Assembly (NCBI RefSeq): GCF_900110835.1
Contig: NZ_FOJG01000002.1
Location: forward strand, 3,302,698 to 3,366,697
Length of the DNA: 64,000 bases
Direction of reading: 5' to 3'
From: Chitinophaga arvensicola
GTDB lineage: Bacteria; Bacteroidota; Bacteroidia; Chitinophagales; Chitinophagaceae
Part shown: positions 25,814 to 34,947 of the stretch, one piece after another
Position numbering within the stretch: the stretch's first letter is position 1
How the letters are laid out: every line of letters starts with the position of its first letter
The notes under the pieces: generated by a model
The model's database searches: none
Told to the model about the DNA's origin: nothing
The model's input: the letters and a program-made list of their open reading frames with translations, nothing else
Position numbers and translations under genes: made by a program

Positions 25814-26527
25814 TCAGGAAACCATCTCCGCTTCAAACACTTCTCCGAAATGCCTGCTTAGCTTCGCTTTCACCTCATCCAGGTTTACCGTATGTCCTAC
25901 CTCTGTATCGAGTGAAGCCACTTTCTTATCTGCAATGCCGCAGGCGATAATGTTATTGAAATAATCCATCAGGGTATTTACATTCAGGGCAAAACCGTGC
26001 ATGGTTACCCAGCGGCTGCAACGTACGCCCATGGCGCATATCTTACGGGCTTTGGTTTTATCGTGCGGGTCCAGCCATACACCGGTTTCTCCGGCAGAGC
26101 GGTCGCCAGTAACGCCATATTCCGCCAGCGTGCGGATAATCACCTCTTCCAGGCAACGCAGGTATTTACCGATATCTGTAAAGAAATTTTCCAGGTCCAT
26201 GATAGGATATCCGACCAGCTGGCCCGGTCCGTGAAAAGTAATATCACCGCCCCGGTTGGTAGGTACAAAGCCAATACCCCGCTCCTGCAGCTCCTGTTCC
26301 GAAATCAGCAGGTTTTCCATATGCCCGCTTTTACCGATGGTGTATACCGGCGGATGTTCACAAAACAGCAGGTAGTTGGTGGTGGGCTTCGGGGCCTGAT
26401 CGGCCGACCTGGACTTCAACTGCACATTTTCCTTCAACAACTGCTCCTGGTAGTCCCAGGCTGCCTGGTAGTCTATCACGCCGAGGTCTTTCACTACAAT
26501 CTGTTGCTTTCCTTTATCCATGATCAT
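25814..26527 (-). CDS. lipB: Lipoyl(octanoyl) transferase
   Basis: The roughly 237-residue enzyme moves octanoate from acyl carrier protein to lipoyl domains. Family motifs are RGGDITFHGPGQLVGYPI, the catalytic Lys in ARKICAMGVRCSRWVTMHGFALNV and the Cys in NNIIACGI. The frame is open to 26560, but a -7 box TACCTTTG at 26554-26547 makes the ATG at 26527 (or the one at 26521) the likely start. It is divergent from the pseudouridine synthase gene. Confidence 0.92.
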   Translation of the reverse strand: MIMDKGKQQIVVKDLGVIDYQAAWDYQEQLLKENVQLKSRSADQAPKPTTNYLLFCEHPPVYTIGKSGHMENLLISEQELQERGIGFVPTNRGGDITFHGPGQLVGYPIMDLENFFTDIGKYLRCLEEVIIRTLAEYGVTGDRSAGETGVWLDPHDKTKARKICAMGVRCSRWVTMHGFALNVNTLMDYFNNIIACGIADKKVASLDTEVGHTVNLDEVKAKLSRHFGEVFEAEMVS

Positions 26528-26546
26528 GTTGGTCTTTTCAGCTGCG

Positions 26547-26554
26547 CAAAGGTA
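26547..26554 (-). promoter_or_regulatory. -7 box of lipB
   Basis: TACCTTTG on the minus strand, 19 nt before the chosen lipB ATG. No clear -33 element. It mirrors an identical TACCTTTG for the divergent gene. Confidence 0.5.
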
Positions 26555-26615
26555 CGCCAATTCGCTGTGATACGGAACATTTGACCGAAGGGCTGCTAAA
26601 CTGCCAACTAAACTT

Positions 26616-26623
26616 TACCTTTG
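26616..26623 (+). promoter_or_regulatory. -7 box of the pseudouridine synthase gene
   Basis: TACCTTTG on the plus strand, 15 nt before ATG 26639. It overlaps the TTG at 26621 that would otherwise extend the ORF, which supports ATG 26639 as start. Confidence 0.5.
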
Positions 26624-26638
26624 CAAAAAATTATATTA

Positions 26639-27712
26639 ATGGCTGAAGAATTGCTGGAACTGGAAGATGAGCTGGACAACGGTGATGGCAGTGAGGAATT
26701 GTATGAGAAAATTAATATGGTGGTAGACAAAGGTCAGGAACCCATCCGTATTGATAAATTCCTTACCAACCGGATAGAAGGCGCCACCCGCAATAAGATA
26801 CAACAAGCCCTGGATGGCGAAATGGTATTGGTGAACGATAAACCCGTAAAATCCAATTACAAGATCAGGCCACTGGACAGGATCGTTGTGTTTTCCAACC
26901 GGAACCCGGAAAATACCGATATCATCCCACAGGAGCTTCCACTGAATATTGTATACGAGGACGACGATATTATGATCATCGACAAACCCGCCGGCCTGGT
27001 AGTACACCCCGGCTGCGGTAACCGCGATGGTACGCTGGTAAACGGTTTATCCTGGTACCTGGGCGATAAAACCCAGGCTACTGAACCGGAAATCCCACGC
27101 TTTGGGCTGGTACACCGGATCGATAAAAATACCAGCGGATTGCTCGTGATCGCCAAATCCGATAAGGCGATGAACGACCTTGCCAAACAATTCTTTGATC
27201 ACACCGTGCATCGCCGCTACATTGCGCTGGTATGGGGTGATTTTGAAGAAGACGAAGGCACCGTAGTAGCCCACGTAGGCCGCCACCAGCGCCTGCGCAA
27301 GATCATGGACGCCTATCCGGATGGAGAATATGGTAAAGAAGCCATTACCCACTACCGGGTACTGGAGAGATTCAACTATGTAACCATGGTGGAATGCAGA
27401 CTGGAAACCGGCCGCACCCACCAGATCCGTGTGCACATGCAGCATATCGGCCACTCTCTCTTCAACGATGAAACCTACGGTGGTAACCGCATCGTGAAAG
27501 GAACGGTCTATACCAAATACAAACAGTTTGTAGATAACTGTTTCACTATTATGCCACGCCATGCCCTGCACGCGCAACAACTGGGCTTTATACATCCCCG
27601 CACCCGCGAACAGATGTACTTTGAAAGTGCCCTGCCTTCCGATTTTACTTCCGTACTGGAAAAGTGGAAAAGATATATCGCCGCAAGACCACTAAAAGAC
27701 GAGGAAATATAG
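26639..27712 (+). CDS. RluA-family 23S rRNA pseudouridine synthase (RluD-like)
   Basis: The roughly 357-residue protein has an N-terminal S4 RNA-binding domain (IRIDKFLTNRIEGATRNKIQQALDGEMVLVN) followed by the RluA catalytic domain, with catalytic Asp in LVHRIDKNTSGLLVIAKS and the RTHQIRVHMQHIGH motif. Such enzymes isomerise uridines in 23S rRNA helix 69 or other RNAs. An acidic N-terminal extension (EELLELEDELDNGDGSEE) precedes S4. ATG 26639 is chosen over an upstream TTG because a -7 box overlaps the latter. The exact RNA target (RluD versus other paralogs) is not certain. Confidence 0.92.
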   Translation: MAEELLELEDELDNGDGSEELYEKINMVVDKGQEPIRIDKFLTNRIEGATRNKIQQALDGEMVLVNDKPVKSNYKIRPLDRIVVFSNRNPENTDIIPQELPLNIVYEDDDIMIIDKPAGLVVHPGCGNRDGTLVNGLSWYLGDKTQATEPEIPRFGLVHRIDKNTSGLLVIAKSDKAMNDLAKQFFDHTVHRRYIALVWGDFEEDEGTVVAHVGRHQRLRKIMDAYPDGEYGKEAITHYRVLERFNYVTMVECRLETGRTHQIRVHMQHIGHSLFNDETYGGNRIVKGTVYTKYKQFVDNCFTIMPRHALHAQQLGFIHPRTREQMYFESALPSDFTSVLEKWKRYIAARPLKDEEI

Positions 27713-27719
27713 TGATAAC

Positions 27720-27758
27720 GCGGGTTTTGTCTTACTCCCGCAGCAAGACAAAATCCGC
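27720..27758 (+). terminator. Hairpin after the pseudouridine synthase gene
   Basis: GCGGGTTTTGTCTT and AAGACAAAATCCGC pair over 14 bp with one wobble around an 11-nt loop, 8 bases past the stop. The following sequence is not T-rich, so it may be a processing or stability structure. Confidence 0.55.
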
Positions 27759-27858
27759 CGTTACTTCCCCCCAATAATTCTTATCATAAAATTCATTCTT
27801 TTTATTACAAATATTCTACATGTTTAGGTTATCTTAGCAGCAATTACCATGTCAATAC

Positions 27859-29532
27859 ATGAGAGACCAAATATCTGATTGCTATCGCTTTTTATTCCTG
27901 ATACCGGTATTGCTGGTATGCTGCCTGTGCAGCAACACTGCCAGCGCCCAGCGAACACCTTTTGCCGTATCCTCTACCTGTGTGAATGATACTTCCTATT
28001 TCCTGATCATCAATCCCAATGGCATTGATTCCGTAAAATGGTACTTTGGAGATCCCCTCACCGGCGTGAAAGACACGTCCAAAAATGTAGTGGCGTATCA
28101 CATCTATAACAGCATCGGCACTTATACCGTTACCCTCATTGCCTGGCGCAATGGTGTACCGGATACCAATACACAACCCGTCACCATCGTTACACCAGTA
28201 CCTTTCTTCGATCTCGGGCCGCAGGACATTACCCTCTGCGAAGGCGGCACTATGACGCTGAGCGCCCCGGTGATACCCGGCGCCACTTACCTGTGGCAGG
28301 ACAGCTCCACCAATTCCAGTATTCTTGTGGATACTTCGGGTACCTACAAAGTGAAAATAAATGGCTGTCCGAACCCCGACTCGGTGAATATCTTCTATAC
28401 TCCTATCCCTACCATCAACCTGGGAAAGGATCTCATTTTATGCACCGGCGAAAATATTATGCTCGATGCCACAGCGCAGAACTGTACTTACCTCTGGCAG
28501 GATGGCAGCACAGAGCCTAATCTTAATGTGACCACCTCCGGCACTTATCATGTAGATGTATTTCCGAAAGGTTGTGCCACCGTATCAGACGATATCACCA
28601 TTACTTTTACCGGCCCGGCTTACCCGTTTTCACTGGGCCCGGATACCCTGCTTTGCCCTGGTGAAACCATCCGCATCGCACCCAATATTCCTACAGCCAC
28701 CAAATGGGAATGGAGTACCGGCGCCACTACACCGGCAGTCACCATCCGCAATACCACCAACCTCTGGGCATTGGTGGAAATCAATAATACCTGCAGTGTA
28801 GTAGATACTATTTTCATTAATTACAACCGCCTGAAAAAACTGAACCTCGGCAATGATACCGCAATCTGTAAAGGCAACTTCCTGGTGCTGACCGCCGATT
28901 TCGGGAACGGGAAATACCTGTGGCAGGACGGCTCGGACCAGGCCACCTATTACGTAACCAAACCCGGCTATTATTATGTGCATGCGCAGATAGGACGATG
29001 TGAATCGACCGACAGTATCTCTGTGCGCTATGAAGATACCCTGCGTGTAAACCTGGGTCCGGATACCCTGCTCTGCAGAAATGAAGTATTCCAGCTACGC
29101 GCTACCGGCGCCCAGGGCGGCATCTACAAATGGCAGGACAGTACCAGCACCCCGATGTATACCGTTACAAGGCCAGGCATATATGCGATGGTAGCGTACA
29201 ACAGCTGTGGCAAATCCGTGGATTCCATAGAAGTAAAATACCACGACTGCGAATGCCAGCTATACTTCCCTACTGCATTTACACCCAATGGCGATGGACG
29301 GAATGATTATTTCCGGCCGGTCTACCGGTGTCCCATATACGATTATGTGATGAGTATTTACAACCGCTGGGGGGAACGGATCTTTTATACCACCGATCCG
29401 CAGGTGGGCTGGAATGGCCGTATCAATGGCACTTTAGCGGATGTGGCAACTTATGTATGGATAGTAGATTATAAAGAAGTACTGACCCGTTTTCCTGTGC
29501 ATAAAACGGGGACGATCACGCTGGTGAATTAA
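27859..29532 (+). CDS. Secreted T9SS type B protein: PKD domain, five ~69-residue repeats, gliding-motility C-terminal domain
   Basis: The 557-residue protein has signal peptide 1-30 and a PKD-like domain 31-112 (VKWYFGDP...YHIYNSIGTYTVTLIA). Five tandem modules of about 69 residues follow (118-465), each opening with LGxDTxLCxG, having a central YxWQDG-type strand and closing with GxYxV...C...D.I.V.Y. The C-terminal 92 residues (from 466) are the CHU_C/type B sorting domain: FPTAFTPNGDGRNDYF, IYNRWGERIF, GWNGR...ATYVWIVDYK. The protein is expected to cross the outer membrane through the type IX system. The paired Cys in each module may form disulfides. Ligand unknown; adhesion is plausible. 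Confidence 0.88.
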   Translation: MRDQISDCYRFLFLIPVLLVCCLCSNTASAQRTPFAVSSTCVNDTSYFLIINPNGIDSVKWYFGDPLTGVKDTSKNVVAYHIYNSIGTYTVTLIAWRNGVPDTNTQPVTIVTPVPFFDLGPQDITLCEGGTMTLSAPVIPGATYLWQDSSTNSSILVDTSGTYKVKINGCPNPDSVNIFYTPIPTINLGKDLILCTGENIMLDATAQNCTYLWQDGSTEPNLNVTTSGTYHVDVFPKGCATVSDDITITFTGPAYPFSLGPDTLLCPGETIRIAPNIPTATKWEWSTGATTPAVTIRNTTNLWALVEINNTCSVVDTIFINYNRLKKLNLGNDTAICKGNFLVLTADFGNGKYLWQDGSDQATYYVTKPGYYYVHAQIGRCESTDSISVRYEDTLRVNLGPDTLLCRNEVFQLRATGAQGGIYKWQDSTSTPMYTVTRPGIYAMVAYNSCGKSVDSIEVKYHDCECQLYFPTAFTPNGDGRNDYFRPVYRCPIYDYVMSIYNRWGERIFYTTDPQVGWNGRINGTLADVATYVWIVDYKEVLTRFPVHKTGTITLVN

Positions 29533-29574
29533 GATAAAATACTTTACATTCAATCCGTGCGCAAATGATCATCC

Positions 29575-30390
29575 ATGAAACATCAGATATTTGAACCGGA
29601 TCCTGACTTAGCAGCGTTTGTCAAATGTTACTGGACACTGGAAAGTCCAAAAGAAAAAACACCTGCCAGGAATACGATTGTTCCGGATGGTTGTATGAAA
29701 TTGATTTTTCATTATGGGGATGAATACCAACATTACACCAGTGATGGAAACAGTATTATGCTGCCTAAATGTTTTTTAATAGGCCAGTTAACCCAACCTT
29801 ATGAGGTGGCGCCCACAGGAGAAACAGGCACTTTCTTCGTTTGCTTTTATCCGGATGGTTTTTTACCGTTTACATCTCTCCCGATAAAAGAAATGGAAAA
29901 CACCGCCATTCCCCTGGAACAGCTGTTTGGAAAAAACGGACAGGAAACAGGACAACAAATTTTAAATGCCGACAGCACTTCAGAAAGAATCCATATTATT
30001 GAGCATTTTTTATTTAACCTGTTAACGGAGAAAGCACATGTTGATTACATCGTAAAATCGACCGTGGAAACTATGCTGACAGCAAACGGGCAACTTTCTG
30101 TGAGTGAGCTTTCCAGGCAAAGCCAGGTAAACCGCAGGCAGTTGGAACGCCGGTTCTCCTCAACAATCGGATTAAGTCCGAAACAGCTTTCAAAAACTAT
30201 CAGACTTCAGGCTACACTCAAAATACTGCTTACCCAGGAAGTGACTACCCTTACTGGTTTAGCCTATGAAAGCAGGTATTACGACCAGGCACATTTTATC
30301 AAGGATTTTAAAGAGTTTACCGGTATAACACCAAAAGAATTTTATGGCGATCAACTGAAAATGTCGCTGATCTTCGACAGCATCGATTAG
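29575..30390 (+). CDS. AraC-family transcriptional regulator with DUF6597-type N-terminal domain
   Basis: The 271-residue protein has an N-terminal sensor-like domain (FEPDPDLAAFVKCYWTLESP, typical of the DUF6597 group) and a C-terminal double helix-turn-helix from about residue 160 (LSVSELSRQSQVNRRQLERRFSS...TGLAYESRYYDQAHFIKDFKEFTGITPKEF). It precedes a small VOC protein and a TfoX-like protein on the same strand and may control them; the 70-85 bp gaps allow separate promoters. Confidence 0.85.
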   Translation: MKHQIFEPDPDLAAFVKCYWTLESPKEKTPARNTIVPDGCMKLIFHYGDEYQHYTSDGNSIMLPKCFLIGQLTQPYEVAPTGETGTFFVCFYPDGFLPFTSLPIKEMENTAIPLEQLFGKNGQETGQQILNADSTSERIHIIEHFLFNLLTEKAHVDYIVKSTVETMLTANGQLSVSELSRQSQVNRRQLERRFSSTIGLSPKQLSKTIRLQATLKILLTQEVTTLTGLAYESRYYDQAHFIKDFKEFTGITPKEFYGDQLKMSLIFDSID

Positions 30391-30463
30391 CCGTGTCGCA
30401 TTTTTACAATTTTAAGTTTCCAGCTCCCTGCAACTTTGCTACTGTAACTTAAAATAAGTAAAT

Positions 30464-30838
30464 ATGAAAAATGTAAATCCCGTTTGTTGGTTCGACATCC
30501 ATGTATCCAACCTGGCACGTGCAAAAAAATTCTACGAAACGGTTTTCAATATTCAGCTTGTAGACCTTCCTGAGAAGTGGGGTAAACAATCGGCTTTCCC
30601 TTCGGACTATGAAGGCCTGAATATTTCCGGCGCGCTGGTAGAGCAGGAAAACAGGGCTGCGCAAGGAAATAACACCATCATTTATTTCGCTTCAGCAGAT
30701 TGTGTTACTGAAGAAAGCCGGGTAGAAAAAGCCAATGGAAAGGTCATTCAGCCTAAAACTTCCATCGGGGAATTTGGATTTATTTCGATACTGACAGACA
30801 CAGAAGGGAATACTATCGGCATTCATTCAAGAAAATAA
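30464..30838 (+). CDS. VOC-superfamily (glyoxalase-like) protein
   Basis: A 124-residue single VOC domain opening VNPVCWFDIHVSNLARAKKFYETVFN and closing GFISILTDTEGNTIGIHSRK. The metal-ligand pattern is incomplete, so glyoxalase I activity should not be assumed; many such proteins bind small ligands or antibiotics. It lies 73 bp after the AraC gene, which resembles the common AraC/VOC neighbourhoods of Bacteroidota. Confidence 0.82.
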   Translation: MKNVNPVCWFDIHVSNLARAKKFYETVFNIQLVDLPEKWGKQSAFPSDYEGLNISGALVEQENRAAQGNNTIIYFASADCVTEESRVEKANGKVIQPKTSIGEFGFISILTDTEGNTIGIHSRK

Positions 30839-30925
30839 TACGAAGCACTTACAGGCGACGCAAAAGTATCCGGGACATGGATTGCTGTCGCCTGTGACTT
30901 TATTTATCATCTATCATAAAATAAT

Positions 30926-31294
30926 ATGGCTTACAACAGCAAACTGGCAGACAGGGTCAGGGCTTATCTTGCGGAAATCGTTTCCACAGAAATCACCGAA
31001 AAAGAAATGTTTAGTGTGCTGAATTTTATGGTTAACGGGAAAACCTGCGTTTGTGTAAGCGGCGACAAATTAATGTTGCGTTTCGATCCTGAACTGCAGG
31101 AAGCACTCGCAGAAAAAAATGGTTATGAAACCATGTTGATGAAAGGGAAAGAATATAAAGGTTATTGCTATATAAACCCGGAGGGATTTAAGTCCGTAAA
31201 AGAATTTGAGTATTACATAAACATCTGCGTAGCATACAATAAGATATCAAAAGCATCCGGCAAACCGAAAAAAGGAAAAGCCGGAAAACAATAA
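30926..31294 (+). CDS. TfoX/Sxy N-terminal-domain protein
   Basis: The 122-residue protein shows the TfoX-N pattern: MAYNSKLADRVRAYLAE, then EKEMFSVLNFMVNGKTCVCV and a C-terminal YYINICVAYNK helix, ending in a Lys/Gly-rich tail. In gamma-proteobacteria TfoX regulates competence, but stand-alone TfoX-N proteins elsewhere have no known role, so no competence function is claimed. It ends 23 bp from a convergent stop codon with no terminator visible. Confidence 0.75.
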   Translation: MAYNSKLADRVRAYLAEIVSTEITEKEMFSVLNFMVNGKTCVCVSGDKLMLRFDPELQEALAEKNGYETMLMKGKEYKGYCYINPEGFKSVKEFEYYINICVAYNKISKASGKPKKGKAGKQ

Positions 31295-31317
31295 TAAGCT
31301 TGCCAGAAACATACTAT

Positions 31318-32274
31318 TTACTCCGCAGCTCCTGTGAAATTGAGGAATTTTGCCGCAAATACAGCTGTTTCCCGTTTTTTGAAAGGCACATTCCAGGTAC
31401 CATTGTAGGTAACCAGTGCGGGGATGAGGAGGCCATTGTACTTTGTCATCTGCACATTCATTTTCACATTAAAGTCGAACAGCATTGTTTTATAGGAAAG
31501 GGCATATTTACGGCCTACGATCTCGAAGTTTTCCTTATTGAACCAAGTAATCAGTTCATCGATCACTACATCTGCCCGGTCGATCCGGTTCAGGTTGGGC
31601 TTTGTTTTGGCGGTAAACACATAACAGGGGGTACCATCCACATAATTTTGTGCGCTGATGGAGAAGTCGTAAAAGCGCATCACTTCACTGTTGAAGATGG
31701 CTACTTTGGGGCCTACGATGGGAACGCCTCGGATGGGTTTACCGGGATTGAAGATCAGTTGTTTCAGCTGTGATTTGTGCCGGGCGAGGCTACCGCTGGA
31801 GCGGTCGGGATCTTCCCCGGATTCGTCCGTGCATACGGTTCCTTTGGTAAAGAACAGGTTAGCGTATAATTCAGCAGTGTAGTAGTTATAATTTCCTTTA
31901 CGGGTGTAGAAGTCGCCGGTTACTTTTTCGTTGGACACCTGCATGGTGCGGCATTTCCCTTTCAGTTCCTGGTGGGTTTGATTAAAAAGGGAGGCTTGTA
32001 CCTGTGCATTCTTACCAAGTACCTGGATATCGTTGATGGCATCGAAGCCAACGATGTGGAGGTTTTTAAAGGCGCGGTAGAAGGTGGTGTCATCTTCCAC
32101 CCTTTTAATAAAGCTATTAACGTCGAAGCCCACACGCTTTGCTGCTACAATCACTTCATCCAGGTTTACCGTCATTCCTTTATAGCGGGCGGTGTCCTGA
32201 GCGGACAGGGTTAAACACTGTAACAAGCTGAGGGCAATGGTTCCGGCTACTATACTTTTCCATACATGTGACAT
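31318..32274 (-). CDS. Secreted protein of unknown function
   Basis: The 318-residue protein has a signal peptide (residues 1-26, ...LQCLTLSAQD). A short conserved-looking segment VNLDEVIVAAKRVGFDVNSFIKRVEDDTTFYRAF recalls the periplasmic part of TonB-related or DUF5686-like proteins, followed by a beta-rich domain (GTPCYVFTAKTKP...LITWFNKENFEIVGRKYAL) resembling outer-membrane lipoprotein-sorting folds. I do not recognise a specific family. It is probably periplasmic. It is transcribed alone. Confidence 0.65.
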   Translation of the reverse strand: MSHVWKSIVAGTIALSLLQCLTLSAQDTARYKGMTVNLDEVIVAAKRVGFDVNSFIKRVEDDTTFYRAFKNLHIVGFDAINDIQVLGKNAQVQASLFNQTHQELKGKCRTMQVSNEKVTGDFYTRKGNYNYYTAELYANLFFTKGTVCTDESGEDPDRSSGSLARHKSQLKQLIFNPGKPIRGVPIVGPKVAIFNSEVMRFYDFSISAQNYVDGTPCYVFTAKTKPNLNRIDRADVVIDELITWFNKENFEIVGRKYALSYKTMLFDFNVKMNVQMTKYNGLLIPALVTYNGTWNVPFKKRETAVFAAKFLNFTGAAE

Positions 32275-32322
32275 AGCTGCAATTTAAGAAAAAAGCATTT
32301 AGTGGATGTTAGACAAATGCTA

Positions 32323-32364
32323 AAAACAAAAAGCTGCTGTAAGTTGGACTTACAACAGCTTTTT
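32323..32364 (-). terminator. Intrinsic terminator of the first anti-sigma gene
   Basis: A 17-bp stem (AAAAAGCTGTTGTAAGT/ACTTACAGCAGCTTTTT on the minus strand, with one wobble that pairs only in that direction) with a 3-nt loop, followed by TTTTTGTTTTT. Confidence 0.82.
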
Positions 32365-32394
32365 GTTTTTTCTTAAAGGGGAAGTCCCTTTTTA

Positions 32395-33243
32395 TCAACC
32401 GGGAATTTTTCCGGCTACATACATTTGTTCCATCGTAGGTTGCAGCGCACCACCTTTTTTCTCCAGGGTAACAGCAAACATTTGTGCTTTGCCGGTTACT
32501 TTCATTTTCTGGAGGAGGCTGGCGGTATCACCCATTTCGAACACGCCCATATCAACTGGTTTGCCATCTACGATAGCCCAGAGTTGATACTGTTTGTCGG
32601 TAGTAGGTTCTGGCAGTTTGTTTACTTTCAGATATACTTCCTGACTCTGCGGGTTCCAGAATACAGTGGCTAATGCTTCAGGGAACGCTTTGGTACCTGG
32701 CATCGGCACTTTCAGTACTTTAGGATCCTGGATAATTTCCATGGATTCCTGCATTTGTTCTAAGCGGGTTTTGTAAAGATTGCTCTTTGACAAAATGGAG
32801 TTCTGGGATACGAGTAAAGACTGGTATTTGTCTTTATACTCCCTGAATTCTTTGTACCGGTTGAAGAACACATAGTTTAGAACAAGACTTCCCACCAGCA
32901 GCACGGCGGCGGCGGTGGCAAGCCATTTCCAGGATAGGCTTTTAGTTTCTTGCATGGACACTACTTTTGGTTGTTGCAGGTGTTGATCGGGTACAGGTTC
33001 ACCCTCCTGCAAATTGGGTTCGTTATTTATTTTGTTGAATAAACTGGTTTTTATATCCGCCTCCGGAGTCCTTCCCTGCAACCTGATATACTCTTCCATA
33101 TTGCGGCGGTAGGCTTCTACCTCTGCTGCCACAGCCGGGAATTGGGCCATAGCAGCTTCCAGCTCGCGAACTTCTTCCTCGCTAGCGATGCCTGCCATAT
33201 AAAGCTCAATAATTCCGGACGATATGAAATGTTGTGGGTCCAC
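32395..33243 (-). CDS. RskA-type anti-sigma factor (copy 1)
   Basis: The 282-residue protein has a cytoplasmic N-terminal zinc-less anti-sigma domain (SSGIIELYMAGIASEEEVRELEAAMAQFP), one transmembrane helix near residues 108-128 (WLATAAAVLLVGSLVLNYVFF), a coiled-coil stretch, and a periplasmic RskA C-terminal domain (KQYQLWAIVDGKPVDMGVFEM). It presumably binds the ECF sigma factor encoded 15 bp upstream. The start is GTG, with no in-frame ATG nearby. It is paralogous to the gene at 34012-34935. Confidence 0.85.
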   Translation of the reverse strand: MDPQHFISSGIIELYMAGIASEEEVRELEAAMAQFPAVAAEVEAYRRNMEEYIRLQGRTPEADIKTSLFNKINNEPNLQEGEPVPDQHLQQPKVVSMQETKSLSWKWLATAAAVLLVGSLVLNYVFFNRYKEFREYKDKYQSLLVSQNSILSKSNLYKTRLEQMQESMEIIQDPKVLKVPMPGTKAFPEALATVFWNPQSQEVYLKVNKLPEPTTDKQYQLWAIVDGKPVDMGVFEMGDTASLLQKMKVTGKAQMFAVTLEKKGGALQPTMEQMYVAGKIPG

Positions 33244-33258
33244 TATTGCAAAAAATAT

Positions 33259-33810
33259 TTACTTGTTTAAAATGTTTCTTAATTGAGTAATGGCATTTCG
33301 CATCCTGGTCTTTACCGTACCCAAAGGAATCTCCATCACCCGGGAAATTTCTTCCTGGGTACAACCTTTGTAATACGCTAAATCTATCAGGGTACGCTGT
33401 TCTTTAGTCAGCTTTTCAAGGATCCGGGAAAATCCCAGGTAGTCGGTCGATGGCTGAACGGTTGAAAGTCCGTTGTTGACTAAATGTACGTCATCCGTTA
33501 AATTCTGGATTTTTTGTTCCAACTTATGGGATTTTGAACGTAGAATATCAATCGCTGTGTTTCTTGCAATGTTGAGCATCCAGGTAAAAAGACGTCCTTT
33601 ACTTTCATCGTAACGATCCAGGTGGCGCCAGATCTTCAGGAATACATCCTGCAATACATCTCCGGCAGCACTATCGTCGTTCAGTACTTTCACGATCACA
33701 CCATACAAAGCCGGTGAGTAATGGTCATACAAATAGCTGAATATTTTCTGGTCACGGTCTTTCAAACCTTGTACCAGCTCAGCTTCTGTATATGTAGCAG
33801 CGTATTCCAA
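33259..33810 (-). CDS. ECF RNA polymerase sigma factor (copy 1)
   Basis: The 183-residue protein has sigma-70 region 2 (IFSYLYDHYSPALYGVIVKVLND...AGDVLQDVFLKIWRHLDRYDESKGRLFTWMLNIARNTAIDILRS) and region 4 (LAYYKGCTQEEISRVMEIPLGTVKTRMRNAITQLR). The pairing with an RskA-type partner places it near the SigK/SigL group. The only possible start that keeps region 2 complete is TTG at 33810. It is about 65 percent identical by eye to the copy at 34948-35499. Confidence 0.9.
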   Translation of the reverse strand: MEYAATYTEAELVQGLKDRDQKIFSYLYDHYSPALYGVIVKVLNDDSAAGDVLQDVFLKIWRHLDRYDESKGRLFTWMLNIARNTAIDILRSKSHKLEQKIQNLTDDVHLVNNGLSTVQPSTDYLGFSRILEKLTKEQRTLIDLAYYKGCTQEEISRVMEIPLGTVKTRMRNAITQLRNILNK

Positions 33811-34011
33811 AATAGATTGGATATATTTTATAGTATTAGAACAGTCGAATTAATTTCACAACATGACGAAACGGAACAAGATCCATCTATCAGCAGCTTT
33901 CACGGATAATTTTAAATAACAGTTGTGTGTGTGTCTTCTTTTACGGTTAAAACGGGGGTATTATAAAAGCAATATACTGATTTCTAATGATAAACAAAAT
34001 ACATCATACAA

Positions 34012-34935
34012 CTATCTGGCGATTTTGGCAGACATACAAACCTGGTCCATGCTCGGATCGGGGCTGCCGCCTTTTTTCTCCAGCGTAATAGCAAAGCCCT
34101 GTGCCACGGTCATCGCTTTCATCTGTTGTAATTGTTGTGATACAGCTGCACCGGTTTCGAAAACGCCGGCGTCTACCAGTTTCTTATTTACGATAGCCCA
34201 GAGTTGGTATTGTTTGCCGGCAGGAGGTACAGGCATCAGCGTTGCCTGCAGGTATACACCCTGTGTACGCGCATTCCAGCCTACAGAAACTTCGTTGCCT
34301 GCATAAGCGCCACCACCGGTGATCTTCGTCCATTTAAAATCAGGATTGCTCAGCGGATCCACTTCTGCCAGGGCACTGCTGTCTGTTTTCTTCAGACTGG
34401 CCTGCGATTGTTGCGCTTTATCCGCTTCCAGCTTCTCTTTCGTAGCTATGAGGGATTTATAACGGCTTTTGTAATCGGTGGATTTCTGGAAGAAAAAGAA
34501 GTTCATGACCACGCTACCGATCAGCAACACTACAATGGCCGCTGTCAGGTATTTCCAGAGGCGGTCGTTGGAGGATGTTTTGGTAACGGGCAGTTGTTTT
34601 ACCGGTGTTTCTTTGGGGGCTTTTTCCCGGCGGTGATATTTCCCGTTGGCGGGAGCTGCAGCGGGCGCACGCAGTTCATCCGGTAACAGGTTGTTTCCTT
34701 CAGGGGTATTCTCCAGACGGATGGCCTCCATCAGTCGTTCCTTGATACCCGCAGGAGGAGCAATAGCATACAGCTGTACAAACCTCTCCTTGTCCAGTTG
34801 CAGGGAACTTACTGCAGCTTTGACGTCGGGGTATTGTAATACGGCCGTTTCTACCTCACCCTGCTCTGTTTCCGGCAACATGCCGAATACGTAGCTTTCG
34901 AGGATTCCGGATGATATGTATCGTTGTACATCCAC
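34012..34935 (-). CDS. RskA-type anti-sigma factor (copy 2)
   Basis: The 307-residue paralog has the same plan: N-terminal SSGILESYVFGMLPETEQGEVETAV, a basic linker (KYHRREKAPKETPVKQ), a transmembrane helix near residues 130-150 (YLTAAIVVLLIGSVVMNFFFF), a heptad-like stretch and the RskA domain (KQYQLWAIVNKKLVDAGVFET). It starts at GTG 34935, 12 bp after the cognate sigma gene. The linker is longer than in copy 1. Confidence 0.85.
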   Translation of the reverse strand: MDVQRYISSGILESYVFGMLPETEQGEVETAVLQYPDVKAAVSSLQLDKERFVQLYAIAPPAGIKERLMEAIRLENTPEGNNLLPDELRAPAAAPANGKYHRREKAPKETPVKQLPVTKTSSNDRLWKYLTAAIVVLLIGSVVMNFFFFQKSTDYKSRYKSLIATKEKLEADKAQQSQASLKKTDSSALAEVDPLSNPDFKWTKITGGGAYAGNEVSVGWNARTQGVYLQATLMPVPPAGKQYQLWAIVNKKLVDAGVFETGAAVSQQLQQMKAMTVAQGFAITLEKKGGSPDPSMDQVCMSAKIAR

Positions 34936-34947
34936 TAGTTCTTAAAA

